Of a stretch of 64,000 bases of DNA, positions 25,830 through 34,420 are shown in pieces. This DNA comes from Nostoc sp. NIES-4103. Lineage in GTDB: Bacteria; Cyanobacteriota; Cyanobacteriia; Cyanobacteriales; Nostocaceae. The stretch's first letter is position 1. Each line of letters opens with the position of its first letter. Position numbers and translations under genes: made by a program. The notes below the pieces were generated by a model, which worked only from the letters and a program-made list of their open reading frames with translations, was not told where the DNA came from and did no database searches. The DNA is taken from contig NZ_AP018288.1 in NCBI RefSeq assembly GCF_002368335.1, positions 7,247,246 through 7,311,245 of the forward strand, given 5' to 3'.

Positions 25830-26912
25830 TTAAACTTTAGCAGCTGCTTTAGCAACAACAGCATTCAATTCGCCACTGGCATACTTAGCAGCAAAATCAT
25901 CAATAGAAATTTGCTTAATCTTGCTAGCATTGCCAGCGGTACCAAATTGCTGATAGCGCTCAACACAAACCTTCTGCATATACTTAATAGAAGGCTTGAG
26001 GAAGTGACGGGGGTCAAATTCCTTGGGAGCTTTTGCTAAAGCTTCACGCACAGCAGCAGTGATTGCTAGGCGGTTGTCGGTGTCAATGTTGACCTTACGT
26101 ACACCGCTCTTGATGCCTTTTTGGATTTCTTCTACAGGTACACCGTAGGTTTCAGGAATTGCACCACCATATTCGTTAATGAGGGCAATTAAATCTTCTG
26201 GTACAGAAGAGGAACCATGCATTACCAAGTGGGTGTTTGGCAGACGGCGGTGAATTTCTTCAATACGGCTGATTGCCAAAATTTCGCCAGTTGGTTTGCG
26301 GGTAAACTTGTAAGCACCGTGGCTTGTGCCAATAGCAACAGCCAAAGCATCTACTTGGGTTTGCTCTACAAAGTCAACCGCTTGGTCGGGGTCAGTCAGC
26401 AGTTGAGAGTGGTCGAGTGTACCCTCAAAACCATGACCATCTTCAGCTTCACCAGCACCAGTTTCTAAAGAACCCAAACAACCGAGTTCACCTTCAACGC
26501 TGACACCCAAAGAATGAGCTACTTTCACTACTTCACGGGTAACATTGACGTTGTACTCGTAGCTAGCAGGGGTCTTAGCATCAGCTTCCAGTGAACCATC
26601 CATCATGACGCTGGTAAAGCCATTTTTAATTGCTGAGTAGCAAGTAGAAGGTGCATTACCATGATCTTGGTGCATGGCAATGGGAATCTGAGGATAGGTT
26701 TCTGCTGCTGCCAAAATCAGGTGGCGGAGGAAGTTTTCTCCAGCATAAGCACGAGCGCCACGAGAAGCTTGCAAAATTACGGGGCTATCTGTATCTACAG
26801 CAGCCTTCAGAATCGCCTGAATCTGTTCCAAATTGTTAACGTTGAAAGCTGGGATGCCGTAACCGTTTTCAGCCGCGTGATCCAGCAGCAGCCGCAATGG
26901 TACAAGCGCCAT
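25830..26912 (-). CDS. fba: Class II fructose-bisphosphate aldolase (Calvin cycle type)
   Basis: This enzyme interconverts fructose-1,6-bisphosphate (and sedoheptulose-1,7-bisphosphate in the Calvin cycle) with triose phosphates. It is a zinc-dependent class II aldolase of 360 residues. Visible sites are the zinc ligands in HQDHGN (about residue 81), EGELGCLGSLE, the GTSHGAYK His, VMHGSSSVP, and NIDTDNRLA for phosphate binding. The length and the FEGTLDHSQLLTDP insert fit the CbbA/type IIB group of cyanobacteria. ATG is preceded by AGGAGG at good spacing. The gene is transcribed alone. A perfect 17-base palindrome lies 45 bases upstream and may act in control of expression. Confidence 0.97.
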   Translation of the reverse strand: MALVPLRLLLDHAAENGYGIPAFNVNNLEQIQAILKAAVDTDSPVILQASRGARAYAGENFLRHLILAAAETYPQIPIAMHQDHGNAPSTCYSAIKNGFTSVMMDGSLEADAKTPASYEYNVNVTREVVKVAHSLGVSVEGELGCLGSLETGAGEAEDGHGFEGTLDHSQLLTDPDQAVDFVEQTQVDALAVAIGTSHGAYKFTRKPTGEILAISRIEEIHRRLPNTHLVMHGSSSVPEDLIALINEYGGAIPETYGVPVEEIQKGIKSGVRKVNIDTDNRLAITAAVREALAKAPKEFDPRHFLKPSIKYMQKVCVERYQQFGTAGNASKIKQISIDDFAAKYASGELNAVVAKAAAKV

Positions 26913-26956
26913 AGATAGTCCTCCTAATATGGTTGTCAGCTAGTCGGTGTGAGAGA

Positions 26957-26973
26957 AGCGTAATAATTACGCT
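26957..26973 (-). promoter_or_regulatory. Perfect palindrome upstream of fba
   Basis: AGCGTAAT-A-ATTACGCT, 8-bp arms around a single base, is centred about 53 bases before the aldolase start. It could be an operator for a dimeric regulator or a 5' leader hairpin. The regulator is unknown. Confidence 0.5.
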
Positions 26974-27192
26974 AAATCTTAAGAGTTTTTTCAACTTATA
27001 GGAAATTATAACTAGAGTTGTGTGCTTATGTTGAAAAAGTTTACGACTTTATTAATATAAATATGCTTTAGAGTTGCTTTATACTACTGTACAATGAGCT
27101 ACCCTATGTTTAGTCGCTCTGGTAGCTATGAATGCCAAATAATTAAAGCGATCGCACCCCACGCTCCGAAATTTGATTAATAAGCGATCGCC

Positions 27193-27861
27193 TCACACAA
27201 AAGGCGCTAATCTTTGAACAAATGCTGCATGTTCGGGAGACTGTACGCCTGCTTGTAAAACAGTCAATACGCGCTGCATATTACCTGCTAATAAATCTGC
27301 CACCGCCAACCACAAACCAGGAAAAACCTGACTTTGCAAAATTCCCTCAGTATTAGGCACTAATTCCATATACTCACCCTGTTCTAGATAGAACCACGTC
27401 AATTTCTGGTCGAGGACTTGCCAAACAATATATTCTTTAACTCCATTGCGGCGATAAGCTTGTTTTTTGGCATGGAGGTCCATGGCGACGCTGCTAGCGG
27501 CAATTTCTACAATTAACTCTGGTGCGCCTTCGATGTAATCATCTTCACTCAGCCTTGCTTGACCACCTGCTTCTGGTGCAATGATTAAAATTGCATCTGG
27601 TTGAGGTTCATTATCCAGGTCTAACCTTACAGTGGGTTCAACTCCCAACGCCACACCGGGAGTTACAGCTTCGTAAGTTCCGAGCCATCCCACAATCCTA
27701 CCATGCGGCTGACCATGACTTCTAAAACGCAGAGCAGCAGGCATGTAGACAATTCCTTCAATCAATTCGGCTTTTTTCAAGTTAGGCATGGCGTTGTAGC
27801 GTCGCTCAAATTCATAGCGGTTGAGTTTGTCGCCATTTGCTAGAGGGGGTGTTTTCACCAT
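27193..27861 (-). CDS. Uma2 family protein (putative PD-(D/E)XK endonuclease)
   Basis: This 222-residue protein is of the large cyanobacterial Uma2 (DUF820) family, with a restriction-endonuclease-like fold and uncertain cellular role. It has the order expected for the fold: LIEGIVYM, then EPQPDAILII (catalytic Asp), ELIVEIAASS (catalytic Glu), and KQAYRRNGVKEYIVWQVLDQ. The C-terminal VFPGLWLAVADLL is also typical. It is divergent from hicA with 78 bases between. Two more Uma2 genes, one broken, lie at 59260 and 59893. No transposase is adjacent. Confidence 0.88.
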   Translation of the reverse strand: MVKTPPLANGDKLNRYEFERRYNAMPNLKKAELIEGIVYMPAALRFRSHGQPHGRIVGWLGTYEAVTPGVALGVEPTVRLDLDNEPQPDAILIIAPEAGGQARLSEDDYIEGAPELIVEIAASSVAMDLHAKKQAYRRNGVKEYIVWQVLDQKLTWFYLEQGEYMELVPNTEGILQSQVFPGLWLAVADLLAGNMQRVLTVLQAGVQSPEHAAFVQRLAPFV

Positions 27862-27939
27862 AACGATGGTACTTGGGATTGCTATATGCTTTTAAAAACT
27901 CAGCGAAAAGAAGTTTATAAGCTGATTATCATAAATATT

Positions 27940-28176
27940 ATGACTAAAAGAGAAAAGCTATGGCAAAAAGCTAAGAGCAGCCCAGACAATCTGACTTTTG
28001 ATGAATTTGAAACTCTTCTAAGCCAGAATGGATGGCAATTTAGCCGTCAAAAAGGAAGTCATCGCTTATGGTATTCACCCAAGGGTCAACCTTTACCAAT
28101 TCAGCCCCGCAAAGATGGAAAAGCAAAACTCTATCAAATTCAGCAGTTTTTTGAATATCAAGAGGTAGAAGAGTAA
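27940..28176 (+). CDS. hicA: HicA family toxin
   Basis: This is a type II toxin-antitoxin mRNA interferase of the double-stranded-RNA-binding fold, 78 residues. The core NGWQFSRQKGSHRLWYSPKG contains the conserved GSH motif with the active His. The ATG at 27940 starts at the usual MTKREKLWQK. The frame is open to 27886, which would add 18 residues (MLLKTQRKEVYK) and is less likely. The stop overlaps the hicB start by one base (TAATG), so the pair is translationally coupled. The toxin is slightly long for the family, as is common in cyanobacteria. Confidence 0.9.
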   Translation: MTKREKLWQKAKSSPDNLTFDEFETLLSQNGWQFSRQKGSHRLWYSPKGQPLPIQPRKDGKAKLYQIQQFFEYQEVEE

Positions 28177-28409
28177 TGTCTGTAAGTAAATATGATTTTA
28201 ATGGTTTTACGATTAGTTTATATGTTGATGAACAAGGAGATTGGTTAGCACATTTTCGAGAAATGCCTAATATATCAGCTTTTGGTGATACTCCTCAACA
28301 AGCTTTAGAGGAATTAAAAACGGCTTGGGAATTGGTTAAAGAAGATTATCAACAAAAGGGGAAAGATATTCCTGTTGCACCAGTGCGGAATAAATTATCT
28401 TCCTTATAG
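28176..28409 (+). CDS. hicB: HicB family antitoxin
   Basis: This 77-residue antitoxin partner of HicA has the partially degraded RNase H-like HicB fold: YDFNGFTISLYVDEQGDWLAHFREMPNI (here with the Gly-Asp turn) and SAFGDTPQQALEELKTAWELV. There is no separate DNA-binding domain, so autoregulation would need the complex. Its TAG stop codon is the first three bases of a MITE terminal repeat (TAGTGGCGTGTC), which suggests the element inserted at or just before the original end of the gene and changed the last residues. Confidence 0.88.
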   Translation: MSVSKYDFNGFTISLYVDEQGDWLAHFREMPNISAFGDTPQQALEELKTAWELVKEDYQQKGKDIPVAPVRNKLSSL

Positions 28410-28519
28410 TGGCGTGTCAAGCTTAAAATAGTGCATTAAAGAACCGCACCAGGCACAGAGAACACAGAGATATTAGAGGAAATCTATTGCATCATTATTT
28501 TAGCTTTGACAAGCCAATA
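28407..28519. mobile_element. MITE family B, copy 2
   Basis: The ends are TAGTGGCGTGTCAAGCTTA and the complement of TATTGGCTTGTCAAAGCTA (right end at 28519). The interior carries GGCACAGAGAACACAGAGAT, related to copy 4. It begins on the hicB stop codon and ends about 90 bases before the tRNA gene. Confidence 0.85.
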
Positions 28520-28609
28520 GAGCGATCGCCTCCTCAAGCTTCCCATTTACAAAAATACTCGCCTCTGACTTCATTTTTACAGCATCAGCGATCATCTTTG
28601 ATTATTTTA

Positions 28610-28681
28610 TGGGTCGCCCGGGATTCGAACCCGGAACTAATCGGTTAAAAGCCGAGTACTCTACCGTTGAGTTAGCGACCC
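28610..28681 (-). tRNA. tRNA-Lys (UUU)
   Basis: This is a complete 72-nt cloverleaf on the minus strand: acceptor GGGTCGC / GCGACCC with discriminator A, D arm ACTC-AACGGTA-GAGT, anticodon loop CTTTTAA (anticodon TTT), and T arm CCGGG-TTCGAAT-CCCGG. CCA is not encoded. Confidence 0.98.
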
Positions 28682-28742
28682 TTTTGTTTTCCTTGGCAAC
28701 TTTGCCATTATAGCACAAACACTTGTAGTTTTGTAAAGGGGT

Positions 28743-29612
28743 TTAGAAAAAATTTCCCGTTAACCTTACAGATGTCGTGTAGCTAGCTCCTGATTCTAAC
28801 ACAGTTAGATGTTCATCTGTGTTTAAAGAGTTGCGGGGGGCGCTCCAAGGTTCCAAGCAGTAGAAGTCTTTGCCTTTGAGTGTCCAAAACACCAAAATGG
28901 GATAATCATCGCCGTAGTCTAGAGTCAGCTTGAACTTGCAGCTGTTGTCTATGACAGTAGCAGATTTACTGCTTAGCTGCCTAAAGGCAACATCAATTTC
29001 ATCCAGATTAAAGTCAAAATTACCGTTAAAAGGATAAATTTCCTTGGTTCTCTGGTCTTGGTATTCCTGGGAAGGAATTTCAAACTCTAGCTGAGTTTTA
29101 TCACTTGTCACAAAGTAGGGATGAAAACCGTTAGAAAATGGCAAAGCTGTAGACGACAGATTTTTATACTGCTGTCGAATTTCTAAGTTATTACCTTGGA
29201 GTTCGTAAGTGAAAGTTAATTGAAAATCAAAAGGATAAACTGCCTTTGTTTGCTCGTTGCTATTGAGGACGAGAGTAAGACTAACTTTATCTTGGGTAAC
29301 TTGGTCAGTTACTTCCCAAGGTAAATCACGGGCAAAGCCATGTTGTTTAAGAGTGTACTGTTTTCCGTTGTAAGTATAAGTATTGTCTGGTAAATTCCCA
29401 CAGATCGGAAACAAAATCGGAATTCCACCTCTAACACTCAAATCAGGATTAGCAAAACGTTCAGTATCAAGATACAGAATTTCTTGCCCTTGGACGCGCC
29501 AACGGGTAATAATACCGCCGCGTTCCGGCACTACTTCCAATTGAGAACCCGCAGTTTCATCAGAAAGGATGTAGGTTTTGTATTGTTGCTCTTTAACTGC
29601 AATGGTAAACAC
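28743..29612 (-). CDS. Aldose 1-epimerase / hexose-6-phosphate mutarotase-like protein
   Basis: This 289-residue cytosolic protein has the galactose mutarotase-like beta-sandwich. It would interconvert alpha and beta anomers of aldoses. Features are VPERGGIITRWRVQGQEILY at the N-terminus, GGIPILFPICGNLPDNTY, KQHGFARDLPWEV with the active-site His, NGFHPYF, and FYCLEPWSAPRNSLNT near the C-terminus, which belongs to the YeaD/related subgroup acting on various sugars. It is followed by a short-repeat stretch and lies downstream of pdhA on the same strand, probably not in one operon. Confidence 0.9.
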   Translation of the reverse strand: MFTIAVKEQQYKTYILSDETAGSQLEVVPERGGIITRWRVQGQEILYLDTERFANPDLSVRGGIPILFPICGNLPDNTYTYNGKQYTLKQHGFARDLPWEVTDQVTQDKVSLTLVLNSNEQTKAVYPFDFQLTFTYELQGNNLEIRQQYKNLSSTALPFSNGFHPYFVTSDKTQLEFEIPSQEYQDQRTKEIYPFNGNFDFNLDEIDVAFRQLSSKSATVIDNSCKFKLTLDYGDDYPILVFWTLKGKDFYCLEPWSAPRNSLNTDEHLTVLESGASYTTSVRLTGNFF

Positions 29613-29627
29613 AAATTTTAGTCCAAA

Positions 29628-29728
29628 ATTGGGGATTGGGTATTGGGGATTGGGTATTGGGGATTGGGTATTGAGTACTAGGAAAACTCTTTCCTAGTCC
29701 CCAGTCCCCAGTCACCAGTCCCCATTCC
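29628..29728. repeat. Short tandem repeats GGGGATTGGGTATT and complement-type CCCCAGTC
   Basis: Three alternating GGGGATT/GGGTATT units (29631-29673) are followed by CCCCAGTC-type units (29698-29726) that are roughly complementary, so the transcript could fold on itself between pdhA and the epimerase gene. Confidence 0.8.
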
Positions 29729-29733
29729 CTAAC

Positions 29734-30768
29734 TTACTCGTCTTCCGCAAATACAAAGCGATACAGTTCACTGGGGTTTGGTTCAGGGCTACTTTCGGCG
29801 AATTTCACCGCATCGTCGATTTCATCCTGAATTTTACGCTCGATCGCTTTGAGTTCATCTTCATCTGCCAGATTTTGCTCTATCAGATAAGCAGCCAGCT
29901 TTTTAATGGGGTCACGAGAAAACCAAAATTCTTTCTCATCTTTGCTTCTTAGTTCATCTGGGTCTGCCAGAGAATGTCCCCGGAAACGATAGGTCAGCGC
30001 TTCAATTAATGTTGGCCCTTCTCCAGCACGGGCGCGGGCGACTGCTTCTTTAGCGACAGCACGGACTGCTAGCACGTCCATTCCGTCTACTTCCACGCCT
30101 ACCATGTTAAACACGCTGGCTTTTTTGTATATCTCTGGCTGAGAAGTTGCCCGTTCGTGAGCCATGCCGATCGCCCACTTATTATTTTCTACCACAAAAA
30201 TAATTGGCAGTTTCCATAAAGCTGCCATATTCAAGGTTTCAAAGAACTGACCGTTGTTAGCAGCACCATCGCCAAAAAAACAAGCTGTTACTTGGTCGGC
30301 TTTTTCATCTTTTAAAACTTCCCGGCGATATTTACTTTGAAAAGCTGCACCAGCCGCTACCGGAATACCTTCAGCCACAAAAGCATAACCACCTAACAAT
30401 CCATGTTCGGCAGAAAACATGTGCATCGAACCACCGCGTCCTTTGCTACAGCCTGTGGCTTTGCCAAATAACTCTGCCATTACTTCTCTTGCTGGTACTC
30501 CCGCACTCAAAGCATGAACGTGGTCACGGTAGGTACTAGCAACGAAATCTTCTCCTGGCCTCATTGCTTGGATGACACCAGTAGAAACAGCTTCTTGACC
30601 GTTGTAAAGATGGACAAAACCAAACATTTTGCCTCTGTAATACATTTCAGCGCATTTATCTTCAAATAAGCGCCCTAATGTCATGTCCTCGTACAACCGT
30701 AACCCTTCTTCTTTAGTGATCTGGGTGGTGGTAGCATTAAATGTAGGCAACGTCCGTTCTTGAACCAT
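29734..30768 (-). CDS. pdhA: Pyruvate dehydrogenase E1 component, alpha subunit
   Basis: This 344-residue thiamine-diphosphate subunit of the pyruvate dehydrogenase complex works with E1 beta to decarboxylate pyruvate and acetylate the E2 lipoyl group. The motif GDGAANNGQFFETLNMAALW (TPP/Mg binding, GDG...N) is present, as are YRDHVHALSAGVPA, GGSMHMFS and TYRFRGHSLADPDELRS. The frame extends 49 codons upstream, but MVQERTLPTFN at 30768 is the conserved start and the extension resembles noncoding DNA. The E2 gene lies at 62517 in the same window, not adjacent, as is usual in cyanobacteria. Confidence 0.96.
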   Translation of the reverse strand: MVQERTLPTFNATTTQITKEEGLRLYEDMTLGRLFEDKCAEMYYRGKMFGFVHLYNGQEAVSTGVIQAMRPGEDFVASTYRDHVHALSAGVPAREVMAELFGKATGCSKGRGGSMHMFSAEHGLLGGYAFVAEGIPVAAGAAFQSKYRREVLKDEKADQVTACFFGDGAANNGQFFETLNMAALWKLPIIFVVENNKWAIGMAHERATSQPEIYKKASVFNMVGVEVDGMDVLAVRAVAKEAVARARAGEGPTLIEALTYRFRGHSLADPDELRSKDEKEFWFSRDPIKKLAAYLIEQNLADEDELKAIERKIQDEIDDAVKFAESSPEPNPSELYRFVFAEDE

Positions 30769-31598
30769 ATATTTTTTTACTATTCCTGTAGTAAAACTGC
30801 AATTTACTATCTCAAAAAATGGGCTGCTCTCACACAATATCTGCTTTTGACAAGCTTTGAATGTGCCGGAGCCACCAACCTCAGCAAATTTAGATTTATG
30901 CGAGTTATGCACCAAAAACGATGATGGAGAATAGGCAGGATGAAAAGTGCAAATTTCTGATTTTTCAGACCGCCCCCAATGAGGCTCTCACCCCAACAGC
31001 AACAGCTGCTGTGTTGAGTTTTTCCATTTCCCGCTTTAGTTTATAAGCTATCAAACAGAATATCTCGGTTTCTGCATATCCATGAACAGTTTAGAAGAAA
31101 TAGACAGAAAAACCTCTATCCTCTGGGTGGATAGTTGTAATTAAAGTGCAAGTCATGATAACATCTTGGTCTTTAAGTTATCAAATCTACCCTTACCGAT
31201 GTTTTTCTGACCGTGTAAGCAGGCAGTTATTGAAAATACCATAACTTATAGATTGGGTGCTAGTAGAATTTCTATACCACCAACAAAGGTCATTATGGTT
31301 TATTAGTAGTGCTGAAGGCTTGTAGTAGCTGTTGATCAATCCCGTCCTTAATAACGGGGTCTTTAACGGCAAAAATACTAAGAATTAAGACAATGTGTCA
31401 GCGCTTCCTAGGCGATGGCAAAAAGTTAGTACTAAAATATGATTCTAATTTCGGGAAGAGATAAAACTAACTGTTGCAACGTACACTTTATAGTGTAAGT
31501 AACTCACGGTATTATAACCGTTTTATTATGGCACGGTTTTACATGCCTGGAATGCTCTAGGTTAATTTATGTTGATCACGGTGCAGGGGAAGTAGGCT
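30769..31598. other. 830-base intergenic region between divergent pdhA and ftn2
   Basis: No gene is supported. It should hold both promoters. Small inverted motifs are seen: CCCGTCCTTAATAACGGGG (31341-31359), ACACT-TTAT-AGTGT (31485-31498) and AACCGT ... ACGGTT (31516-31540). A small RNA is possible in such a long gap but nothing specific is recognised. Confidence 0.45.
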
Positions 31599-33908
31599 GT
31601 GCGAATTCCGCTAGATTACTACCGAATTTTAGGACTACCATTAGCGGCAAGTGATGAACAGTTGCGGCAGGCATACAGCGATCGCATTGTACAATTGCCG
31701 CGACGAGAGTATTCAGTAGCAGCTATTTCTTCTCGCAAACAATTAATAGAAGAAGCTTACGTGGTTTTATCAGATCCAAAGGAACGTAGCAGTTACGACC
31801 AAATTTATCTTGCTCATGCCTATGATCCCGATGGCAATGCTACCACCAGGGTAGCATTGGCAGACCGTACTGAAAGCAGCAACAGCGATCCTGACACTCA
31901 AAGTCTCAGTATCGACATTGCCCCAGAAGAATTAGTTGGTGCTTTATTAGTTCTCCAAGAATTAGGAGAATACGAATTAGTACTAAAACTAGGTCATGGG
32001 TACTTCACAAACCAAAACGGTAAAGGAGTTGCCAGAACTGACAATAATCTGGCAACTGAAGAATTCACTGAAAGTGCTGAGCATCCAGATATTGTGCTAA
32101 CTGTTGCTCTAGCTTGCTTAGAACTAGGCCGTGAGCAATGGCAACAAGGTCACTATGAAAATGCTGCCGTTTCCTTGGAAACTGGGCAAGAAATGCTTGC
32201 TCGTGAAGGCTTGTTCCCCAGTGTACAAGCTGAAATGCAGGCTGATCTTTACAAGCTACGACCCTATCGGATTTTAGAATTATTGGCACTGCCTCTGGAG
32301 AAAACAGCCGAACGCCGCCAAGGCTTAGAATTATTGCATGGTATCTTAAGCGATCGCGGTGGCATTGATGGTAGTGGCAATGATGAATCGGGTTTAAATA
32401 TTGATGATTTTCTGCGCTTTATTCAGCAATTACGTAACCACCTCACAGTCGCAGAACAACACAAGCTGTTTGAAGCAGAAAGCAAGCGTCCCTCTGCTGT
32501 TGCCACTTATTTGGCTGTTTATGCCCTGATAGCACGCGGATTTACCCAACGTCAACCAGCATTAATTCGTCAGGCTAAGCAAATGCTCGTACATCTAGGC
32601 AAGCGCCAAGATGTACATTTAGAACAATCCTTGTGCGCGTTATTACTAGGGCAAACTGAAGAAGCCACACGTGTTTTAGAACTTAGCCAAGAGTACGAAG
32701 TTTTAGTTTATATCCGAGAAAAATCTCAAGATTCTCCTGACTTGCTCCCAGGTCTGTGTTTATACGCAGAACAATGGTTACAAACTGAAGTATTTCCCCA
32801 CTTTCGAGATTTAGCTAGGCAGCAAGCTCTACTGAAAGATTACTTTGCTAACCAACAGGTACAAGCTTATTTAGAAGGCTTACCCACGGATGCCGAAACC
32901 ACTAATGAGTGGGCTGTAATTAATCGTCAATCTTTTTCCCAGCCCCAGACAAATAGTTACCGTCACCGCAGTCATTCCACTGGTGCTACTCAGCAATTCC
33001 ATCAAAATCAAACTTCTGATCCAGAGTTACCAGAAACACCAAATCACAAAAGACCTGAGTATTCAAACTTTTCCACCAGCAGATCAAATACATCACCAAC
33101 TCCCTCATCTGCGGGGAGTACCAAACCACAAACAACTATGGGGCCGCTTTCTACCGCCGAACGCACCGCTAGAGCTAATAACCAAAACCTGAATGGCTCA
33201 GCTAAATCTTCTTTTCCCCGTCCAACCCAAAAGCGAAGAAGGCGAAAGCCAACTCAAAGCGCTAGTCGGGAAAACCGCCAGCGTCATCAACAGCCGAAGC
33301 GAACCATTGCTAATAGCTTACAAGGAAAAAGCCGCTTAATTTTTACGGTATTTGCTTCTTTGTTGGGTATATTAGTCTTTTGGTTATTAGTCTCCACAAC
33401 CTTTGGATGGCTGAAAAATCTGTTTTTGCCTGCGCCAGCTTTGCAAGGTGAACAATTAGCTGTACAACTTAGCCAACCACCAATACCTATTCCTGACAGC
33501 AGCAGCGAATTGCAATCACCAGAAGGGCCTCTGACAGCGACAACAGCAGAGGAAGTGATTGAGACTTGGCTATCTACTAAAGCTGCGGCTTTAGGCCCCA
33601 ACCATGAAATTGATGAATTAAAGAATATTTTAACTGGTTCAGCTTTATCTCAGTGGCGATTAGTAGCTCAGCAAGATAGAGCAGACAACCGTTATCGCAC
33701 GTACAACCACAGCGTCAAGGTGGAATCTCTGAATAATTCTCAGACAAACTCAGACCGCGTAATCGTAGAAGCCACGGTAAAAGAAGCAACACAATTCTAT
33801 GAAAACGCTCAAAGAAAGAAGTCTTCTGATGAAACTTTGCGCGTTCGATATGATTTGATTCGACAAGAAGGTGTGTGGCGCATTCAGAATATGTTTGTTG
33901 TCTACTAA
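31599..33908 (+). CDS. ftn2: ARC6-like cell division protein Ftn2/ZipN
   Basis: This is the cyanobacterial divisome protein that tethers FtsZ at the inner membrane and contacts other division proteins; it is the ancestor of plant ARC6. It has 769 residues. An N-terminal degenerate J-domain (MRIPLDYYRILGLPLAASDEQL to YDQIYLAHAYD) lacks the HPD motif. A long helical cytoplasmic region follows, then a Pro/Ser/Thr-rich basic linker (about residues 450-575), one membrane segment (LIFTVFASLLGILVFWLLVS, about 583-602), and a periplasmic IMS/ARC6 C-terminal domain ending VRYDLIRQEGVWRIQNMFVVY. The start is GTG behind GGGGAAG. Order, length and topology all match the family. Confidence 0.96.
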   Translation: MRIPLDYYRILGLPLAASDEQLRQAYSDRIVQLPRREYSVAAISSRKQLIEEAYVVLSDPKERSSYDQIYLAHAYDPDGNATTRVALADRTESSNSDPDTQSLSIDIAPEELVGALLVLQELGEYELVLKLGHGYFTNQNGKGVARTDNNLATEEFTESAEHPDIVLTVALACLELGREQWQQGHYENAAVSLETGQEMLAREGLFPSVQAEMQADLYKLRPYRILELLALPLEKTAERRQGLELLHGILSDRGGIDGSGNDESGLNIDDFLRFIQQLRNHLTVAEQHKLFEAESKRPSAVATYLAVYALIARGFTQRQPALIRQAKQMLVHLGKRQDVHLEQSLCALLLGQTEEATRVLELSQEYEVLVYIREKSQDSPDLLPGLCLYAEQWLQTEVFPHFRDLARQQALLKDYFANQQVQAYLEGLPTDAETTNEWAVINRQSFSQPQTNSYRHRSHSTGATQQFHQNQTSDPELPETPNHKRPEYSNFSTSRSNTSPTPSSAGSTKPQTTMGPLSTAERTARANNQNLNGSAKSSFPRPTQKRRRRKPTQSASRENRQRHQQPKRTIANSLQGKSRLIFTVFASLLGILVFWLLVSTTFGWLKNLFLPAPALQGEQLAVQLSQPPIPIPDSSSELQSPEGPLTATTAEEVIETWLSTKAAALGPNHEIDELKNILTGSALSQWRLVAQQDRADNRYRTYNHSVKVESLNNSQTNSDRVIVEATVKEATQFYENAQRKKSSDETLRVRYDLIRQEGVWRIQNMFVVY

Positions 33909-33962
33909 GCTAAACACGAGTTTTTAAGCTAAGTTGTCAGTTGTTAGTTGTAACCACAAGTT

Positions 33963-34131
33963 AACGTGCGCCTCTGTTGGAGACTCACGTCAAGTTAATA
34001 TAAGGTTTTGAAGCTTCTTTCCTTTCAGGGGTGAGGCTTCAAAACCTTAATTTTTCGTTCTTTATCCAGAATTTTAGAGCCACCTCTCCGCCTCAAAGAG
34101 AGGTTGGGGAGAGCTTCATCGAACTCACGTT
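33963..34131. mobile_element. Possible decayed relative of the 13440 MITE
   Basis: The right end TCATCGAACTCACGTT matches the terminal repeat of the 13440 element. The left end AACGTGCGCCTCTG is only partly conserved, and an inner GACTCACGTCAAG is present. CTCTCC-type interior sequence is shared. No target duplication was seen. Confidence 0.5.
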
Positions 34132-34143
34132 AATTGCCAGCAG

Positions 34144-34420
34144 TAAGTAAGTCGGTGGAAATAAACCAAACTCTGTTAAGAGAAGTAAATACGCCTGAAA
34201 CCCTTACTAATCAGGACTTACGCAAAAATCACGAAAAAGCTTAATTTATCGAACCGCCAAGACGCCAAGAATGCCAAGAATTCGTAGAGTGTGCGTAAGT
34301 CCTACCAATGACCAATGACAAAGCGCAAAGTCTGAGCGGAGGAAACCTCCGCTCAGAACTTTGTAAGAGAGGACAAATGACGACTCTCACCAGTTAACTT
34401 TATTTACGCCCACCTACTTA
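34144..34420 (-). mobile_element. MITE family A, copy 2, interrupted by another MITE
   Basis: Reverse-oriented copy of the 7924 element, with the same ends (TAAGTAAGTCGGTGGAAATA ... complement of TAAGTAGGTGGGCGTAAATA) and interior. It is 98 bases longer because a 91-base element with AGGACTTACGCA ends lies inside. Confidence 0.85.
34213..34303. mobile_element. Nested 91-bp MITE with AGGACTTACGCA ends
   Basis: Perfect 12-bp inverted ends (AGGACTTACGCA / TGCGTAAGTCCT) enclose sequence with CGCCAAGACGCCAAGAATGC. It is absent from family A copy 1 at the corresponding site (near 8033), so it inserted into copy 2 after the two copies separated. Confidence 0.85.

Noticed and set aside
30769..30915. 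N-terminal extension of pyruvate dehydrogenase E1 alpha
   Set aside because: The frame is open, but the conserved protein starts at MVQERTLPTFN and the extra residues resemble translated leader.
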